Source: CAVEFW01 sp963643505
Lineage (GTDB): Bacteria > Actinomycetota > Coriobacteriia > Coriobacteriales > Eggerthellaceae
Length of the DNA: 25,642 nucleotides
Assembly: GCA_963643505.1 (NCBI GenBank)
Contig: CAVIKF010000018.1
Span: 1 to 25,642, forward strand
Direction: 5' to 3'
The notes under the pieces are model-generated. The model was not told the DNA's origin. It saw only the letters and a list, made by a program, of their open reading frames with translations, and searched no databases. The position numbers and the translations under genes were made by a program. This document shows, piece after piece, positions 7,571 through 14,627 of this stretch (position 1 is the first letter of the stretch; every line of letters starts with the position of its first letter).

Positions 7571-8557
7571 ATGCCCCATCAACACCAAACCGTCGCACCC
7601 ACCACTGCCAACCTGCCCGCGTTCTTCACTCCTGCCATCGAGAAGCAATACGGGAACGCATACGCACGCCTCATCGAGCAAGGCAGTGACGTGCGCCGCG
7701 CGACGACGTTACGGGCAAACACCCTCCTTTCCACCCGCGAGGAGGTTGCTTCGATCCTTGACGACGCCGACATCGAATACGAGTGTCCCTCCTGGTACCA
7801 AGACGCGTTCATCCTCGATCCGAAAGATGCCCAAACGGTTTGGGAGCTTCCTGCCTTGGAGGAGGGGAAGATCTACCTGCAAAGTCTTTCCTCCATGCTT
7901 CCTCCCCTGCTCATGGGTCCTTGTGGCGACCTCGACATACTCGACATGTGTGCCGCCCCCGGCGGAAAGACGACCCAATTAGCGGCCCTCAACAACGGCC
8001 GCGCACGCATCACCGCCTGCGAGATGAACGCCCCCCGTGCCGAACGCCTCGAGTACAACCTCAAACGACAAGGCACCCGAAACGTCCTCGTCATGCGCAC
8101 CGACGCCCGACGTCTCGACAGCTTCTTCAGCTTCGATCGCATCATGCTGGACGCTCCTTGCAGCGGCAGCGGTACCCTGCGTGCCTCAAGCGCCAAAACC
8201 CTCAGGCACTTCACACCCGCCTTGGTCCAAAAGTGCACCAAGTCCCAATCCTTCCTGTTGCCCAAGGCTCTCGAACTTCTTAAACCTGGCGGCACCATGG
8301 TTTACAGCACCTGCTCCATCCTCAAGGAAGAGAACGAGGAAATGGTCCGATCCTCTCTCAAGAAGGCATCCAAACACGGAGCGTATGAGTTGGTTCCCGT
8401 AGATTTGCCAGGGGCGACCTTTGCCCCCGCGACGGACATGAACGCCTCCCCAAACGTCCTCCCCGCCCTTCCTGCGACTCTCGAAGGCACCCTGACCCTT
8501 TGTCCCACAAAGCTGTTCGAGGGCTTCTTTTGCGCCAAGATCAAGCGCCTGGCCTGA
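7571..8557 (+). CDS. RsmB/RsmF-type 16S rRNA (cytosine-C5) methyltransferase
   Basis: 328 residues, ATG preceded by TTGGAG. It is a NOL1/NOP2/Sun family S-adenosylmethionine-dependent RNA m5C methyltransferase. Visible motifs: TLRANTL (46-52) of the N-terminal region, the SAM-binding loop DMCAAPGGKTTQ (125-136), the acidic motif CEMN (150-153), motif IV DAPCSGSG with Cys197, and motif VI STCSI with the catalytic Cys248. It lacks the N-terminal NusB-like domain of RsmB and the C-terminal extension of RsmF, so the exact target (rRNA or tRNA) cannot be assigned. A TATAAT at 7514-7519 may be its -10. It is transcribed divergently from dapL and followed by a repeat and a terminator. Confidence 0.88.
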   Translation: MPHQHQTVAPTTANLPAFFTPAIEKQYGNAYARLIEQGSDVRRATTLRANTLLSTREEVASILDDADIEYECPSWYQDAFILDPKDAQTVWELPALEEGKIYLQSLSSMLPPLLMGPCGDLDILDMCAAPGGKTTQLAALNNGRARITACEMNAPRAERLEYNLKRQGTRNVLVMRTDARRLDSFFSFDRIMLDAPCSGSGTLRASSAKTLRHFTPALVQKCTKSQSFLLPKALELLKPGGTMVYSTCSILKEENEEMVRSSLKKASKHGAYELVPVDLPGATFAPATDMNASPNVLPALPATLEGTLTLCPTKLFEGFFCAKIKRLA

Positions 8558-8585
8558 CGGACCTCAGGTTACGAGGTGTCGACCC

Positions 8586-8699
8586 GTCGGCCAACGATCG
8601 CCGCCAACCAACGACCCGTCGGCCAACGACCTGCCCGCTATCGACCAGTCGGCCAACGACCTGCCCGCTATCGACCCGCCAGTCAACCAACGACCTGCC
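8586..8699. repeat. Tandem repeat with 30-base period
   Basis: Units starting GTCGGCCAACGACC occur at 8586 (degenerate), 8618 and 8648, with a partial copy to 8699. The units 8618-8647 and 8648-8677 differ only in the last base. There are no spacers between units. It lies just after the methyltransferase stop codon, outside any credible gene. Confidence 0.85.
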
Positions 8700-8725
8700 G
8701 GAATGAACGCGTGGCGTAACCCCCC

Positions 8726-8771
8726 ACCACGAAAAGAGCCCCGACAACGACGTCGAGGCTCTCGTGGTTTT
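8726..8771. terminator. Bidirectional terminator
   Basis: Long inverted repeat. On the plus strand, ACCACGA and AAGAGCC pair with GGCTCT and CGTGGT, followed by TTTT. On the minus strand, GAGCC and CGAC pair with GTCG and GGCTC, followed by TTTT. It serves the methyltransferase gene from one side and the symporter gene from the other. Confidence 0.75.
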
Positions 8772-8792
8772 AGAGGATAGCGGACGGGGCGG

Positions 8793-10292
8793 CTAACCGG
8801 CAAAAGGCTGATCGGGAGCCATCTCCCACTCCTCAAGCTGGCGCGGAGCAAGGTCATCCTCGTTCCCATTTGCCTCCTTGAGACGTTTGAAGTAGTCACG
8901 CGTCTCCTTGGCAACGACACCAGAGAGGGCGATCAAGGCGATCATGTTCGGCAACGCCATGAGGCCGTTGAAGATATCGGCGATGGTCCACACAGCAGAA
9001 ACAGTCATGAAGGGGCCAATGAGGACGCAGAACACATACGCCCAACGATAGGTAAGAACGACGCCGACCTTGCCGTTAGTGAGATACTCAAGACAACGCT
9101 CAGAGTAGTAGTCCCAACCTAGGATGGTGGTAAAGCCAAACAACACGAGGCATACCATCATGACAGCAGCAACAAGCGTTGATGGCAAAAACGGCAAGCC
9201 CGCTTGGAAGGCGGCGGTGGTGATGCCGGCGCCCTCAAGACCGGGAAGTTCGTAAACGCCGGTCATGACGATAGCGAGACCGGTCATGGAGCAAACGATG
9301 ATCGTATCGAGGAACGTACCAGTCATGGAGACGAGACCTTGGCGCACCGGCTCGCGAGTCTGAGCCGCAGCAGCAGCGATAGGGGCAGAGCCGAGACCAG
9401 CCTCGTTGGAGAAGATGCCGCGCGCGATGCCCTTCTGCATGGCGACGATGATGGCACCAAGGGCGCCACCTGCGGCAGCGCGGAGACCGAAAGCGCCTTC
9501 GACGATAGCCACAAAAGCACCAGGGAGCTTATCGATGTTGCAGAAGATAAGCATAAGGGAGAGGACCACATAGATGACGACCATCGCAGGGACGACCTTC
9601 TCGGAAACCTTCGCAATGCGCTTCAGGCCTCCGATGACGACCGAGCCGACACAGACAGCGAGCACGATGCTGGTGATGATGGTGACCACAGAGTAGTTCA
9701 TGCCGAACAGGCTGACCGACACGGTCTTATCGGGATCAAAAAAGCCCGTAATGGCGCTGGAGATGGAGTTGACCTGGGTGAAGGTTCCGATACCCATAAG
9801 GCCTACGCACACTCCGAAGAAGGCGAACAGCTTTGCAAGCCAACGCCAGTTCTTGCCCATGCCGCGCTCGATGTAGTAGAACGGACCACCGAGGAAGTGA
9901 CCAGTCTTTTTGTCCACAGAGCGATACTTGACGGCAAGCAAGCCCTCCGAGTACTTCGTGGCCATTCCGACAAGAGCGGCAATCCACATCCAGAACAGGG
10001 CGCCCGGTCCACCAGCGACAATAGCGGTGGCAACACCGACGATGTTGCCGGTACCGATGGTTGCAGAAAGAGCGGTGCACAGTGCGCCAAAGCTCGTGAC
10101 CTCGCCCTCTGCGCCCTTTTCGTTCTTCATCATATAGCGCAACGCGCGGGGCAGGTGACGGAATTGCAGCAGGCCGAGACGAACCGTGAGCAGCAATCCG
10201 CCGAACAGGATGAGCACCATAAGGGGCACACCCCAGATAAAGTCATCAATGGCAACCAAAACGCCATTGAACGCAGTAAAGAAATCTTCCAC
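8793..10292 (-). CDS. Alanine/glycine:cation symporter family protein
   Basis: 499 residues from a GTG at 10292, which is directly preceded by AAGGAAGGAAC. The open frame extends further upstream only through the riboswitch, so the GTG is the start. It is an integral membrane protein of the AGCS family, which takes up alanine or glycine with Na+ or H+. Family landmarks: TALSATIGTGNIVGVATAI, GGPGALFWMWIAALVGMATKYSE, GGPFYYIERGMG, and the signature SNEAGLGSAPIAAAAAQT. The glycine riboswitch in its leader argues that glycine is a substrate or at least the regulatory signal. The soluble C-terminus is short and acidic. Single gene. Confidence 0.93.
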   Translation of the reverse strand: MEDFFTAFNGVLVAIDDFIWGVPLMVLILFGGLLLTVRLGLLQFRHLPRALRYMMKNEKGAEGEVTSFGALCTALSATIGTGNIVGVATAIVAGGPGALFWMWIAALVGMATKYSEGLLAVKYRSVDKKTGHFLGGPFYYIERGMGKNWRWLAKLFAFFGVCVGLMGIGTFTQVNSISSAITGFFDPDKTVSVSLFGMNYSVVTIITSIVLAVCVGSVVIGGLKRIAKVSEKVVPAMVVIYVVLSLMLIFCNIDKLPGAFVAIVEGAFGLRAAAGGALGAIIVAMQKGIARGIFSNEAGLGSAPIAAAAAQTREPVRQGLVSMTGTFLDTIIVCSMTGLAIVMTGVYELPGLEGAGITTAAFQAGLPFLPSTLVAAVMMVCLVLFGFTTILGWDYYSERCLEYLTNGKVGVVLTYRWAYVFCVLIGPFMTVSAVWTIADIFNGLMALPNMIALIALSGVVAKETRDYFKRLKEANGNEDDLAPRQLEEWEMAPDQPFAG

Positions 10293-10380
10293 GTTCCTTC
10301 CTTTCCTTGCATTCTTGCGGAAATAACACAACCGCGTATGCATTCGGGAACAAGCAGCACAAGGAAGGAACTCTGGAGAA
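10293..10380 (-). promoter_or_regulatory. Expression platform of the glycine riboswitch
   Basis: Leader bases 10371-10361 (GTTCCTTCCTT) are an 11-base perfect complement of the ribosome-binding site 10303-10293 (AAGGAAGGAAC) abutting the GTG start. Immediately upstream, 10380-10371 (TTCTCCAGAG) is a 10-base perfect complement of the 5' strand of the aptamer's P1 region at 10495-10486. No U-rich terminator follows, so control of translation initiation is inferred. Glycine binding would keep P1 closed, free this strand, and allow the ribosome-binding site to be masked (OFF switch). Confidence 0.6.
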
Positions 10381-10414
10381 AACGCAACGGCGCCACATGG
10401 GCGCACATCACACA

Positions 10415-10497
10415 CTCTGTCCTTTTGCCTGAGAGTTTCGAGCCGCACAATGGCCTGCCCTTGCCCCTTCGGCACCCTTGCGGGATTCTCCAGAGGC
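10415..10497 (-). promoter_or_regulatory. Glycine riboswitch, single aptamer
   Basis: The minus strand carries the conserved glycine aptamer cores: CTCTGGAGAA at the 5' side, GTGCCGAAGGGGCAAGG in the middle, and ACTCTCAGGCAAAAGGACAG at the 3' side, closed by P1 (CTCTG 10495-10491 with CAGAG 10419-10415). Only one complete aptamer is present. A small stem (arms 10404-10400 and 10394-10390) directly after P1 could be the ghost aptamer typical of type-1 singlets. It sits 120 bases before the symporter gene. Confidence 0.93.
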
Positions 10498-10609
10498 CCC
10501 TTCATGTCCAGTTTCAATCGATCCAGAACACTTCAGCGGGGTGTTATAGGTTAGCTACTATAGCACCAATACCGCAATCCGTCCATAAATACTTCAAATT
10601 TTGAAAACC

Positions 10610-10639
10610 AAAAAAGGGAGCCGGACTGTTCCGACTCCC
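10610..10639 (-). terminator. Terminator of the infC-rpmI-rplT operon
   Basis: Ten-pair hairpin GGGAGTCGGA / TCCGGCTCCC with a four-base loop, followed by six T on the minus strand, 28 bases past rplT. Confidence 0.92.
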
Positions 10640-10666
10640 CCGTTCACGCTCAACGCTACCTGTGGC

Positions 10667-11020
10667 TTACAGGGCGGCCTTTGCGACCTCGACGATAGCG
10701 GCAAACGCTGCTGCATCGTTGACTGCCATATCAGCAAGAACCTTACGATCAAGCTGGACGCCGGCCTTCTTGAGGCCGTTCATGAATGTGCTGTAGGACA
10801 TGCCATTGATGCGGGCAGCAGCATTGATGCGGGTGATCCAAAGACGACGGATCTCACGCTTCTTGTTGCGACGATCGCGATACTGGTATTGCAGGGACTT
10901 CATCACCTGCTGCTTGGCATTCTTGTAGGAGCGAGACTTTGCTCCGTAGTAGCCCTTAGCTGCAGCGAGGGTAGCGCGACGCTTCTTACGTGCGGAAACA
11001 GAACGCTTAACACGTGCCAT
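10667..11020 (-). CDS. rplT: 50S ribosomal protein L20
   Basis: 117 residues, standard length. Typical L20 features: the very basic N-terminus MARVKRSVSARKKRR, then YYGAKSRSYKNAKQQVMKS, then RRLWITRINAAAR. It is an early assembly protein of the 50S subunit binding 23S rRNA, and in Bacillus-type operons also a repressor of its own transcript. ATG with AAGGAG ten bases upstream; last gene of the operon, 21 bases after rpmI. Confidence 0.98.
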   Translation of the reverse strand: MARVKRSVSARKKRRATLAAAKGYYGAKSRSYKNAKQQVMKSLQYQYRDRRNKKREIRRLWITRINAAARINGMSYSTFMNGLKKAGVQLDRKVLADMAVNDAAAFAAIVEVAKAAL

Positions 11021-11041
11021 AGTTTATCAACTCCTTATTTT

Positions 11042-11239
11042 CTATCGCATGCCAAGATTGCGAGCAATGACCTTGGCGTCAGATTTTGCAACCTCGGTCT
11101 CGTGGCGGAAGTTGCGCTTACGCTTCTGGCTCTTCTTCGTGAGGATATGGCTCTTGTAAGCCTTCGCACGCATAATCTTGCCGGAACCGGTGACGCGGAA
11201 ACGCTTTGCAGTACCGCGGTGGGTCTTCATCTTAGGCAT
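11042..11239 (-). CDS. rpmI: 50S ribosomal protein L35
   Basis: 65 residues with the conserved MPKMKTHRGTAKRFRVTGSGK start and the KRKRNFRH core. It is a structural component of the 50S subunit. The ATG overlaps the infC stop as TAATG, with AAGGAC inside the end of infC as ribosome-binding site, so the two genes are translationally coupled. Confidence 0.98.
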   Translation of the reverse strand: MPKMKTHRGTAKRFRVTGSGKIMRAKAYKSHILTKKSQKRKRNFRHETEVAKSDAKVIARNLGMR

Positions 11240-11811
11240 TATTCGTCCTTTCCTTCCTTATCCTGCTTCTTAGTGGATTCCTTTTTCTTCTTTGCCGCAT
11301 TGGGCAACGGCGCAATCAACATGTGCATGTTGCGCCCTTCCATCTTCGGCTGGTTCTCGACGACTGCTATGTCTTTCAAGTCTTCAGCCAACCTCTCGAG
11401 AATGGAGAGTCCCTGCTCGGGATGAGCCATCTCGCGACCACGAAACATGATGGTGATCTTCACCTTGTTGCCCGCCTCGAGGAAGCGCAAGACATGCTTT
11501 TTCTTGGTGGTGTAGTCGCCCACATCGATCTTCGGGCGGAACTTCATCTCCTTGGTCTCGATCTTGCTCTGATTCTTTCGGGCCTGCTTGGCCTTGATGG
11601 CCTGGTCGTACTTGAACTTGCCGTAATCCATGATGCGGCACACTGGCGGATCGGCCTGAGGAGCAATCTCAACCAAGTCGTAGCCCTCGCTCTCAGCGAT
11701 ACGAAGCGCCTGCGACGTGGAGTAGATGCCCATCTGTGTTCCGTCGTAACCGATCAGGCGGCATTCCCTGATGGTAATCTCGTCGTTGAGCCTTGGCTCT
11801 TGAGCTGCTAT
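11239..11811 (-). CDS. infC: Translation initiation factor IF-3
   Basis: About 190 residues. N-domain (RLNDEITIRECRLIGYDGTQMGI), helical linker with KYDQAIKAKQARKNQ, and C-domain (EMKFRPKIDVGDYTTKKKH, then IMFRGREMAHPEQG). IF-3 binds 30S subunits and rejects non-AUG/GUG/UUG start codons. No ATG exists near the N-terminus. A GTG at 11820 is in frame, but it is part of a perfect ribosome-binding site GGAGGTG (11824-11818). The next plausible start is ATA at 11811, eight bases after GGAGG, so I place the start there. A rare start codon is known for IF-3 in E. coli and Bacillus (AUU), where it gives autoregulation. A Lys/Glu-rich C-terminal tail (KKKKESTKKQDKEGKDE) extends past the C-domain. Confidence 0.93.
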   Translation of the reverse strand: MAAQEPRLNDEITIRECRLIGYDGTQMGIYSTSQALRIAESEGYDLVEIAPQADPPVCRIMDYGKFKYDQAIKAKQARKNQSKIETKEMKFRPKIDVGDYTTKKKHVLRFLEAGNKVKITIMFRGREMAHPEQGLSILERLAEDLKDIAVVENQPKMEGRNMHMLIAPLPNAAKKKKESTKKQDKEGKDE

Positions 11812-11829
11812 TGCGCCCACCTCCCCCTA
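11812..11829 (-). promoter_or_regulatory. Ribosome-binding site deciding the infC start
   Basis: TAGGGGGAGGTGGGCGCA precedes ATA. GGAGGTG is complementary to the conserved 3' end of 16S rRNA over seven bases. Its distance to the ATA is normal, while the GTG it contains cannot be both ribosome-binding site and start. Confidence 0.65.
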
Positions 11830-11875
11830 GAGGAATAACTAACACTTGAACCGACATACACTTGCCAGTCTTCGC

Positions 11876-11906
11876 AAAAAAACAAAACCCGGGCAATGCC
11901 ACGGGT
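11876..11906 (-). terminator. Leader attenuator upstream of infC
   Basis: Minus-strand hairpin ACCCG-(T)-GGC, loop ATT, GCC-CGGGT (11906-11887), followed by TTTTGTTTTTTT (11887-11876). It lies between the operon promoter and infC, about 50 bases before the ribosome-binding site, so it must be conditional. An upstream ATGGGT (in GATGGGTTTC) can pair with ACCCGT and would break it. This resembles L20-controlled attenuation of this operon in Firmicutes; the effector here is inferred. Confidence 0.7.
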
Positions 11907-11998
11907 CCCAAGAAGTGCTTTCGCTATTCAAGAAACCCATCAGCTTTCGCCGAACCAGGTGGAGACGAACATCGCCTCGCTTGTTTTTCAGCCGTTTC

Positions 11999-12026
11999 AT
12001 TATAACGCGCCAATCCGGCTTTGCAA
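11999..12026 (-). promoter_or_regulatory. Promoter of infC-rpmI-rplT
   Basis: TTGCAA (12026-12021) and a perfect TATAAT (12004-11999) with 16 bases between them. The implied leader is about 180 bases, long enough for the attenuator. Confidence 0.75.
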
Positions 12027-12091
12027 GCATCTTTTTTTCGAGATTGATACGGCATTTGGAACCCGCTTTGCTATGATAGGGAAACCGAGTT

Positions 12092-12177
12092 GCGGGCGTG
12101 GCGGAATTGGCAGACGCACCAGATTTAGGTTCTGGCGGGTAACCCCCGTGAAGGTTCAAGTCCTTTCGCCCGCACCA
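12092..12177 (+). tRNA. tRNA-Leu (anticodon TAG)
   Basis: 86 bases including an encoded CCA. Acceptor arms GCGGGCG and CGCCCGC, D-loop with GGCAGACGC, anticodon loop TTTAGGT between CCAGA and TCTGG, a long variable arm (CGGGTAACCCCCG) as in class II tRNAs, and GGTTCAAGTCC in the T arm. A TATGAT at 12072 may be its -10. Confidence 0.97.
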
Positions 12178-12190
12178 CCTCGATCACAAG

Positions 12191-12230
12191 AAGGCCCCCG
12201 ACCGAGCAATATCCTTGGCCGGGGGCCTTT
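12191..12230. terminator. Terminator-like hairpin after tRNA-Leu
   Basis: AAGGCCCCCG pairs with CGGGGGCCTT over ten bases and ends in TTT on the plus strand, 13 bases after tRNA-Leu. The symmetrical stem could also stop transcripts of the antiporter gene coming from the right. Confidence 0.75.
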
Positions 12231-12353
12231 CATGCAGGCGGACGCGAAACCACGAGATTGCAGACCTAGGGCAAAGGTGAAACCTAAGGCAACGATGCCT
12301 GTGGCGTGTTATTGCTTCCCGGCCCACGACTTCCAGGCCAGCAGCATTCAAAC

Positions 12354-14396
12354 CTACAACACGCCATCAAGGTCGATTTGCATCATGGCGACGTTTTCGC
12401 GCATCCGTCTGGCATAGCTGCGGGTCATACGCTCCTCGTCAACCATTTGTTGGATGTATTTCAGCTCAAGACGCAAAGCCAATGCCTCAATCTCGTCAGC
12501 CTTGTCAGACACCTGCGCTATGGTCGTAAAGGAAGGCGTGTGTTCGCTCACCGCGCGCAGCAACTTCCGATAGTCCAAAAGCACCGTCGCGACATCCTCG
12601 GTCACGACGTCATTGTCTTCCACCATCAGGTCCTCGAGGCGCCTAACGACATACAGGTAGGCGTCGTACCTGAGAGCGCGTCGCATAACGCCAGCCTCAC
12701 TGGGATCCGCAAGAGGCAGGTGGTTCACGGTGCGATGGAAGAATCCGCGCACCACACGAACGATCCTGTGAGCGTATTGAAGGGTCTCGGCAAAAACTCC
12801 CTCATGCTTGAGCAGGCGCTCTTGGGTACGGAGGGAATCGAGCAAGTTTTCCGCGCAGTCCTCGTCGACCTTTCCAGCATTCACCTCATCCACCACGTAG
12901 GCGCGTATCCATCCTAGAACGCGAAGTCTCAACTCGGTACAGGAAGCGGACTCGTTTTCGTCATTTTGGTTCTTCATTCTCTCAATGCGATCGTTGTACG
13001 CGGCGATAACCTGCCCTGTGGCGGCCGCAGTATCATGGGTCTGACGATCGGTCAACTCCTCGATCACGCTGCGAAGAACGTCGAGGGCAGCCTCGTGGTT
13101 ATGCTCGGCCTGCTCGATCTCCGACCGGTGCTTCTTCGGCTTCGGCGCAAGCAGAGGAACGACGAACGTTGCGAACAAAAGCGTAAGCACGATGACCCCG
13201 CTCGCAAGGAAGATCAGCAATGTTCGGTCTGGAAAAGCCTGCACCACACCACTTACATCGGTGAACGTATAGGGCAATGTGAACATGATCGACAAGGTGA
13301 TGGTACCCTTCGCTCCCGAAAAGGTCAGGACAAGGGCATCTCGCACATCGTGTTTCTTGAGTTTGCGTTCCCCCCGAGGCTTCTCAAGCAGGATCGCAAC
13401 AACAGACCACACGAAACGTGCCGCCTCGATAAGCAACGTGACAAGAAACACAAGACCGACAGCCAAGGGAACGCTCACGCTGAAGCCGGCGTTGGCCTCC
13501 ATGAACACGTTGGGCAACTGGGCTCCCAACAAGACGAACACGATGCCGTTGAGGGCAAAGGACAAGACCTTCCACACACTGGTCGAGACAAGGCTTGTGC
13601 GAGAAAGGGACGGGCCGTTGGTACGACGGGTAGAAGAGTTGATGATCCCGCAGATCACAACAGAGATAATGCCGCTGACCCCCACCCATTCCGAAACAAG
13701 GAACACGGTGAACGGCGTAAACACCTCGAACAGGACGTTGAACGTCGTGTCCTCGTAGCCCACATCTCTGATCTTGGCGATTGCGTAGTTGATCAAGACA
13801 CCGAACACGGCACCGAGCAACAAGCCACCAAAGAAGGAGAAAAGGAACTCGATACCGGCATTGACGAGAGAAAACGTCCCGGTCGCAACAGCGGCGACCG
13901 CAAATTGGAACGAGACGAGACCCGAGGCGTCGTTGAGCAACGCTTCGCCTTTGAGGACGCTCTTAACGTTGTCGGATATGCTCGTCGTCCGGGAGACGCT
14001 GGCAACCGCCACCGCGTCGGTGGGGCCAAGCGCCGCACCAAGGGCGAACAGCGCCGCCAAAGAGAAGCTCGGTACAAGCAATTTCAGCGCGAAGCCGACG
14101 CAAAGGACGATAAGCACGACAAGGCCGATCGCGTAGGCGAGAACGGACCACTTGTGGTGCCACAACGCCACGACATCAGCCTCCCGCGCCTCCACATACA
14201 ACAAAGGCGCGATGAAGAGGATAAGGAACAGTTCAGGGTCAAGCGTTACTTCGATATCGCCTGACCCCAAAGCTGCGATCGCAAGGCCAAGGCCGATCTG
14301 GACCAAAGGCGTGGAGAGACGCGGCAAGAACTGGTTGATGATCGAAGAGACCAAGACCGCAGCCATCAAAAGCATGCAAAGCTCAAGGGTCTCCAC
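12354..14396 (-). CDS. Na+/H+ antiporter, CPA1 (NhaP/NHE) family
   Basis: 680 residues, GTG at 14396 with GGAGG nine bases upstream. The N-terminal about 415 residues hold some 12 membrane helices. ALGPTDAVAV (123-131) and GEALLNDASGLV (150-161) contain the ion-binding Asp127 and the Asn155-Asp156 pair typical of electroneutral CPA1 exchangers. TFSGAKGTITLS later in the sequence is another family landmark. The C-terminal about 265 residues are charged, helical and cytoplasmic, and presumably regulate transport. It exports Na+ or other monovalent cations in exchange for protons and so contributes to pH and salt homeostasis. Single gene between argS and tRNA-Leu. Confidence 0.93.
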   Translation of the reverse strand: METLELCMLLMAAVLVSSIINQFLPRLSTPLVQIGLGLAIAALGSGDIEVTLDPELFLILFIAPLLYVEAREADVVALWHHKWSVLAYAIGLVVLIVLCVGFALKLLVPSFSLAALFALGAALGPTDAVAVASVSRTTSISDNVKSVLKGEALLNDASGLVSFQFAVAAVATGTFSLVNAGIEFLFSFFGGLLLGAVFGVLINYAIAKIRDVGYEDTTFNVLFEVFTPFTVFLVSEWVGVSGIISVVICGIINSSTRRTNGPSLSRTSLVSTSVWKVLSFALNGIVFVLLGAQLPNVFMEANAGFSVSVPLAVGLVFLVTLLIEAARFVWSVVAILLEKPRGERKLKKHDVRDALVLTFSGAKGTITLSIMFTLPYTFTDVSGVVQAFPDRTLLIFLASGVIVLTLLFATFVVPLLAPKPKKHRSEIEQAEHNHEAALDVLRSVIEELTDRQTHDTAAATGQVIAAYNDRIERMKNQNDENESASCTELRLRVLGWIRAYVVDEVNAGKVDEDCAENLLDSLRTQERLLKHEGVFAETLQYAHRIVRVVRGFFHRTVNHLPLADPSEAGVMRRALRYDAYLYVVRRLEDLMVEDNDVVTEDVATVLLDYRKLLRAVSEHTPSFTTIAQVSDKADEIEALALRLELKYIQQMVDEERMTRSYARRMRENVAMMQIDLDGVL

Positions 14397-14627
14397 AAAC
14401 CATCACCTCCAGCACGTAGTCAACCAACGGTAAAGTCCATTGTACCTGTGGCGCAGCGGAGACGTGGGACGCTTGTCACGTCTCACCAAAATCGACAAAA
14501 CCTGCCACACCCTCGCACGTACGCGATCGCCGCGCCGAGTTCATGGATGAGCCCATCCCCCAAACCTGCGGCCGACTCGTCACTCGCACACAATCGGCCG
14601 CAAAATAGGTTTATCGGGGTTGTGAGA

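Noticed and set aside
8586..8699. CRISPR-like array
   Set aside because: The units are directly adjacent with no unique spacers, and no cas gene is present; it is a plain tandem repeat.
10381..10414. Second glycine aptamer in tandem
   Set aside because: Only a short GC stem follows P1; none of the conserved aptamer cores is repeated.
10293..10517. N-terminal extension of the symporter up to 10517
   Set aside because: The extra 75 residues would be encoded by the glycine riboswitch itself; the GTG at 10292 has a strong ribosome-binding site and gives the family length.
9204..10604. 466-codon plus-strand open frame opposite the symporter
   Set aside because: It is rich in His/Asp/Gly in the manner of an antisense shadow and crosses the riboswitch; the minus-strand gene is certain.
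12966..14264. 432-codon plus-strand frame opposite the antiporter
   Set aside because: Very polar, repetitive RDK-rich translation typical of the reverse of membrane-helix codons.
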